DNA of 64,000 nucleotides, from contig JAOWCC010001368.1 of the NCBI GenBank assembly GCA_030867875.1, positions 1,426,001 through 1,490,000 of the forward strand, given 5' to 3'. This stretch comes from Actinernus sp. WN-2022 (taxonomy: Eukaryota; Cnidaria; Anthozoa; Actiniaria; Actinernidae). Position 1 is the first letter of the stretch; the number at the start of each line of letters is the position of its first letter. The notes under the pieces were generated by a model. The model saw only the letters and a program-made list of their open reading frames with translations. It did not search any database and was not told the origin of the DNA. Below, piece by piece: positions 60,755-64,000 of this stretch. Position numbers and translations under genes: made by a program.

Positions 60755-61041
60755 AGTTGTGGAGTTTTATGGGAGAAGTAAAGAGGAGAAGATAACTAAA
60801 AACAACCAGATTTGGGATCTCACTATCTCTCCACCATTTTGATTTGACACGCGCACATGGATTATGTAATGCGAGCTTGCATAAAATGATGCTGCTAGAA
60901 CTGCGGGCGCAAGGCCCACGAGCGCCATCTTGGATTTCACGCAAAGGCCCATGGGAGGTTGAACAAATTACACATGTACGCACAAAATTTTGTGAAAGCC
61001 GCTGAACATCTTCAAACGCAGATTCTCCTCTCTCTCCCATC
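60755..61041. promoter_or_regulatory. Bidirectional promoter between mitofusin and PSMB6
   Basis: 287 bp separates the two start codons. No TATA box at a suitable position on either strand. CGCCATCTTGGATTTC (60923-60938), a YY1-like CCATCTTGG site, sits in the middle, as in many housekeeping promoters. Confidence 0.65.
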
Positions 61042-61116
61042 ATGGCTGCCCTTCGCGTACATGAAATGACTTCTCCTTTCGCTCCAGAATGGGTTTCTGC
61101 CCAGCATTTAACAGGA
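61042..61116 (+). CDS. PSMB6: PSMB6 exon 1 (propeptide)
   Basis: Proteasome beta1 is the caspase-like catalytic subunit of the 20S core, made with a propeptide cleaved before Thr1. This exon encodes 25 residues (AALRVHEMTSPFAPEWVSAQ, then HLTG). The Gly immediately before the catalytic Thr is its last codon, at donor GGA|GTAAGTAGG. The next exon begins TT. Confidence 0.87.
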
Positions 61117-61194
61117 GTAAGTAGGACATATTACAGTTTACTTAGGGTGTGAGATTCAGGGATTAAAACATAGTATTTGTGTGTTTATTTGAAG

Positions 61195-61262
61195 ACGACA
61201 GTGATGGCAGTAGAGTTTGACGGTGGAGTGGTGATAGGTGCTGACTCACGCACGACCAGTGG
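61195..61262 (+). CDS. PSMB6: PSMB6 exon 2 (catalytic Thr1)
   Basis: The acceptor ATTTGAAG (weak pyrimidine tract) precedes [20 protein letters not shown]. Thr1, Asp17 and the GADSRT motif of active beta subunits are present. The donor is AGTGG|GTAAGATT, phase 2. Lys33 and later exons lie beyond 64000. Confidence 0.9.
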
Positions 61263-61659
61263 GTAAGATTGCATGTCTGTTCATCTTACTGTCTCCATTA
61301 TTAGTCCGCTATAGATACATAAATTTCACGTAACGTTCTGAGTTTCATTTCTCGCATTTTAAGTTTGATTGGACAGCAAAGAAAAGTTTGCTATCGTTGA
61401 ACGGTTGATGAAGACTGTCCGCCAAATATGTTTACGTTTACGTTTATTACTGAACAACGCTTTCGCATCGAGTCCAGGACCAAATCAAAATAAAATGTTA
61501 CTTATTTACAATCTTTGGTCAACAAAATCCTGATAATAGTAAATATTACAATGATAGTCAAAATATAGAATTACGATATGAATCCAAATAAATGGAATGA
61601 ATAAAGATAATTAATTAAATAAATGTAATAAAATGCAAGAAAATAATAAGTAAAAACCA

Positions 61660-61802
61660 ATGTCACATGTGGAGTGCCACATATGTGTCCTAGGCCCTAT
61701 TCTCTTTAGTTGGTATACGAACGATCTACCAGAAACTATTGCCCCACTTGAAAATGCCAACATTGAAATGTATGCAGATGATACCACCTTATTCTGCATT
61801 GC
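61660..61802 (+). mobile_element. LINE reverse transcriptase fragment
   Basis: The translation contains VLGPILFSWYTNDLP and EMYADDTTLFCIA. These are the LGPxLF and YADD motifs of a CR1/Jockey-type reverse transcriptase. The frame resumes after two inserted MITEs at 62266. Confidence 0.85.
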
Positions 61803-61807
61803 CAATG

Positions 61808-62094
61808 GGCCATTCCATTTTATTTTCCAAAACCCCCCTATGGAAGACCACTGGAATCCAGGGAGATGGGGGGGTGTCCAATGATTGAAAATCCAAAGGG
61901 GAGGGGGTTCACAATTCTGTGGATTCCAGTAGGAGACCAGGGATTGAAGGTGAATTTCCAATGGGGAGGGGATGACAATCATTGAAAATCCAAGGAGGAG
62001 GGGTGGTAGAAGTTAGAAAATCCCAAGGGAAAGGGGGGATTAGTCAAAATTGAGCTCCCCCATAGGGGGGTTTTGGGGAAAAAATGGAATGGCC
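61808..62094. mobile_element. Foldback MITE (GGCCATTCCATTTT) inserted in the LINE
   Basis: The arms GGCCATTCCATTTT plus CCAAAACCCCCCTATGG and the complement end at 62094. CAATG flanks both sides (61803-61807 and 62095-62099). Confidence 0.85.
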
Positions 62095-62099
62095 CAATG

Positions 62100-62260
62100 C
62101 AGGGCCGTAGCATGCCCTGAAAAACTGGGGGGGCACAAAGTCATTTCGCAACCAAACCCCTGGGTTTCCGAGGAGGCCAGGTACCTTGTTTGTTTGTTTT
62201 TGGAAAACATTTGGGGGGGGGCACGAGCCCCCCCCGGCCTCTAAGGGCGCTACGGCCCTG
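62100..62260. mobile_element. MITE (CAGGGCCGTAGC) inserted in the same target
   Basis: 161 bp from CAGGGCCGTAGC to GCTACGGCCCTG. CAATG precedes it (62095-62099) and follows it (62261-62265). Confidence 0.88.
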
Positions 62261-62290
62261 CAATGATGTTGACTCTGCTGTTAAAGTGCA
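62261..62290 (+). mobile_element. Continuation of the interrupted LINE frame
   Basis: GATGTTGACTCTGCTG continues the reverse transcriptase frame (DVDSAVKVH) after removal of the two MITEs and the duplicated CAATG. Homology fades near 62290. Confidence 0.65.
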
Positions 62291-62422
62291 CCTAACCCAT
62301 TTTGCGATTTTCATACCTATGAATCTTTGAAAGGTTTTGAGTACTTCTGAGAAGAAATTTTTGGCTTACAAAGAATACTCTATGTTCTAGGCTTGTTTGA
62401 AATTAGAGAGATATGTGGTCTA

Positions 62423-62523
62423 CCTGTGTAGAGACTGGGACTAGCCCGGTCAGACCCCGTTCGTAGTTGTTTGTAGTCGTTCATCATTCCGTTTGTTACA
62501 CCCGAATAAATCATCTTTTAACA
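62423..62523 (+). other. Possible 5' LTR of the downstream retrotransposon
   Basis: A segment from TGTGTAGAGACTGGG to TTTTAACA has TG...CA ends and an AATAAA. The matching 3' LTR is outside the window and no primer-binding site was recognised. Confidence 0.3.
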
Positions 62524-62759
62524 AGGAAATGGATGAACTCCTATCTATGATGAACGACTAACCATCTTTGGAAAACTACGAGGGAAACATTAAGTGGAAA
62601 ACCAAGCCATAAACGGAGACAACTGGCACAAAACGACAGGAAAACGTCGACGAAACGTAACGGCCGCCATCTTGGATTTCACCGCGACTGAAATCTTAGA
62701 TTCTACGCGACTTTCGACGAGTCAAAGGCGCATCACAGGTCAACCAAACCTCAAGCACG

Positions 62760-64000
62760 ATGCCAAAACACAAGTGCCCCTTCCCAGATTGTGACTACGA
62801 GACCGAAGACGTTGGAGACGAGCTCGCAGCAGTACTTATCTCCGTCCACGCGAAGGGAGTCCACACGAGTACTCCAGCCCACGGCCCCCCTAATCAAACG
62901 GCAAGAATCGAGAAAATACGCCGACCAACAATATCGAGCGCTGGAACGAGCGAAGAATGGTCCTATTTTACGACACGCTGGGGGGACTACGTCGAAGCAA
63001 CGAAAGTACAAGGCAAAGATAAGGTGATTCAACTTCTCGAATGTTGCGACGAACAACTCAGGAAAGATCTGACACGCAATGCAGGTGGCTCCCTGACGAA
63101 TAAACCTACAGAGGAGGTCCTAGAGGCAATTAAAAAGCTCGCCGTCCGAGAGGAAAATGCAATGGTGGCCAGAGTTCAACTCCACAACATGAGACAAGAC
63201 AGGGACGAGACAATAAGAAGCTTCGGCGCACGCCTCCGCGGCCAAGCCGGTGTATGTAAATTTCTCATCACGTGCCATAGCTGCAACACTGACGTCAACT
63301 TCACCGAGAATGTCCTCCGAGACGTCGTCACCCGGGGCCTAGTGGACGACGAAATCCAACTAGACCTACTTGGAGAGAAAAACCAAGACATGTCATTAGA
63401 AGAAGTCTTACAATATGTAGAGGCCAAGGAATCTGGCAAACGGTCAGCAGCGCGCCTCCTTCAAACCCAAGGCGCTGAGGCAATGCGAAGCCAATACCGA
63501 AAGCAGCAGAACCCCAATAGAAAGCCCAATGACAAACCAAACGACAAGCCCAATATCGAAGCCTGCAACCACTGCGGTAAACCAGGCCATGGCCACATAA
63601 CCCCTGCCAAACATCGAGAGCAAAAGTGTCCGGCTTTCGGCACCATCTGCCAACTATGCGGCCGCCCAAACCACTTTGCGACTGCATGTCATAGCAAAAA
63701 CAAACCCTTCCAACCGAGACCCCACACCACAGCCAGAGTGGGCAGACAAGCAGAAGGTGCCATCTTTGACAATCTATGCAACATCACCAGCGGAGACCAT
63801 GCTATCTATGGCATCACCCTAGACCACCACCTATACAACAACATGAATGATTGCTGGATCCAACGTCCATCCAAGCCACAGCCACACATCTCGCTTAACG
63901 CCACCATCCACCCACAAGACTACGTGGCCCTTGGATACAAACCAGTTACTGACGCACTCAAGTCCATACAGCTACAAGCAATGGCAGACACAGGCTGCCA
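62760..64000 (+). CDS. Gag-protease of a Ty3/gypsy-like LTR retrotransposon (partial)
   Basis: ATG at 62760 opens 413 codons with no stop up to the window edge. The N-terminus has a C2H2-like finger (HKCPFPDCDYE). A helical capsid-like region follows (QLLECCDEQLRKDL, RGQAGVCKFLITCHSC). Then come a zinc knuckle (CNHCGKPGHGH) and a second Cys/His cluster (CQLCGRPNHFATACH). The window ends just after MADTGC, which carries the D-T-G of a retroviral-type aspartic protease. No stop between Gag and protease suggests a fused Gag-Pol or late frameshift. The intact frame suggests a young copy. Confidence 0.85.
   Translation, partial: MPKHKCPFPDCDYETEDVGDELAAVLISVHAKGVHTSTPAHGPPNQTARIEKIRRPTISSAGTSEEWSYFTTRWGDYVEATKVQGKDKVIQLLECCDEQLRKDLTRNAGGSLTNKPTEEVLEAIKKLAVREENAMVARVQLHNMRQDRDETIRSFGARLRGQAGVCKFLITCHSCNTDVNFTENVLRDVVTRGLVDDEIQLDLLGEKNQDMSLEEVLQYVEAKESGKRSAARLLQTQGAEAMRSQYRKQQNPNRKPNDKPNDKPNIEACNHCGKPGHGHITPAKHREQKCPAFGTICQLCGRPNHFATACHSKNKPFQPRPHTTARVGRQAEGAIFDNLCNITSGDHAIYGITLDHHLYNNMNDCWIQRPSKPQPHISLNATIHPQDYVALGYKPVTDALKSIQLQAMADTGC

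Overview
This window is animal nuclear DNA. It is AT-rich and has split genes with GT-AG introns, tRNA-derived SINEs, LINE, LTR and MITE debris, and a virus-like Polinton-type element. A marine invertebrate, probably an anthozoan cnidarian, is my inference from the mixture of repeat families and the style of the Polinton proteins; nothing here proves it.

Right half. A mitofusin gene (outer mitochondrial membrane fusion GTPase) runs on the minus strand from 60754 to 20894. I could trace 19 coding exons with matching phases, totalling 2301 nt (766 codons plus stop), close to the usual 740-760 aa of the family. About 288 bp upstream, head to head on the plus strand, are the first two exons of proteasome subunit beta type-6 (PSMB6), with the rest beyond the window. 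PSMB6 intron 2 holds a LINE fragment, two MITEs inserted one after the other into the same pentamer, and the start of an LTR retrotransposon whose Gag frame is still open at base 64000.

The mitofusin introns are unusual. Between exons 6 and 7 sits a complete 13,407-bp virus-like element (42937-56343) with AGGAA target duplications and 2.27-kb terminal inverted repeats. It carries a retroviral-type integrase, packaging ATPase, double-jelly-roll-type major capsid protein, probable penton protein, and several membrane or unknown proteins, but no recognisable protein-primed DNA polymerase. Its integrase stops at the TIR boundary, each end folds into a 141-bp imperfect hairpin, and each TIR contains a tRNA-like hairpin with A- and B-box sequences. 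After exon 16 an 81-bp piece containing the end of that exon (the first membrane segment) plus its splice donor is tandemly repeated about 14 times. The next intron holds a 6x90-bp array, a long foldback and a 23.7-30.5 kb G-rich higher-order satellite interrupted by unique sequence.

Left half. 12761-19165 is a 6.4-kb DNA transposon with about 395-bp TIRs and a 3-bp target duplication. Its minus-strand gene is broken by one in-frame stop and one frameshift into three ORFs. The last ORF has an XPG/FEN-like nuclease region, which makes me call it Academ-like. The first 12.7 kb is gene-poor, with one probable first exon of a secreted protein (2167-2259), many MITEs and foldbacks, and a cluster of TGACGTCA palindromes.
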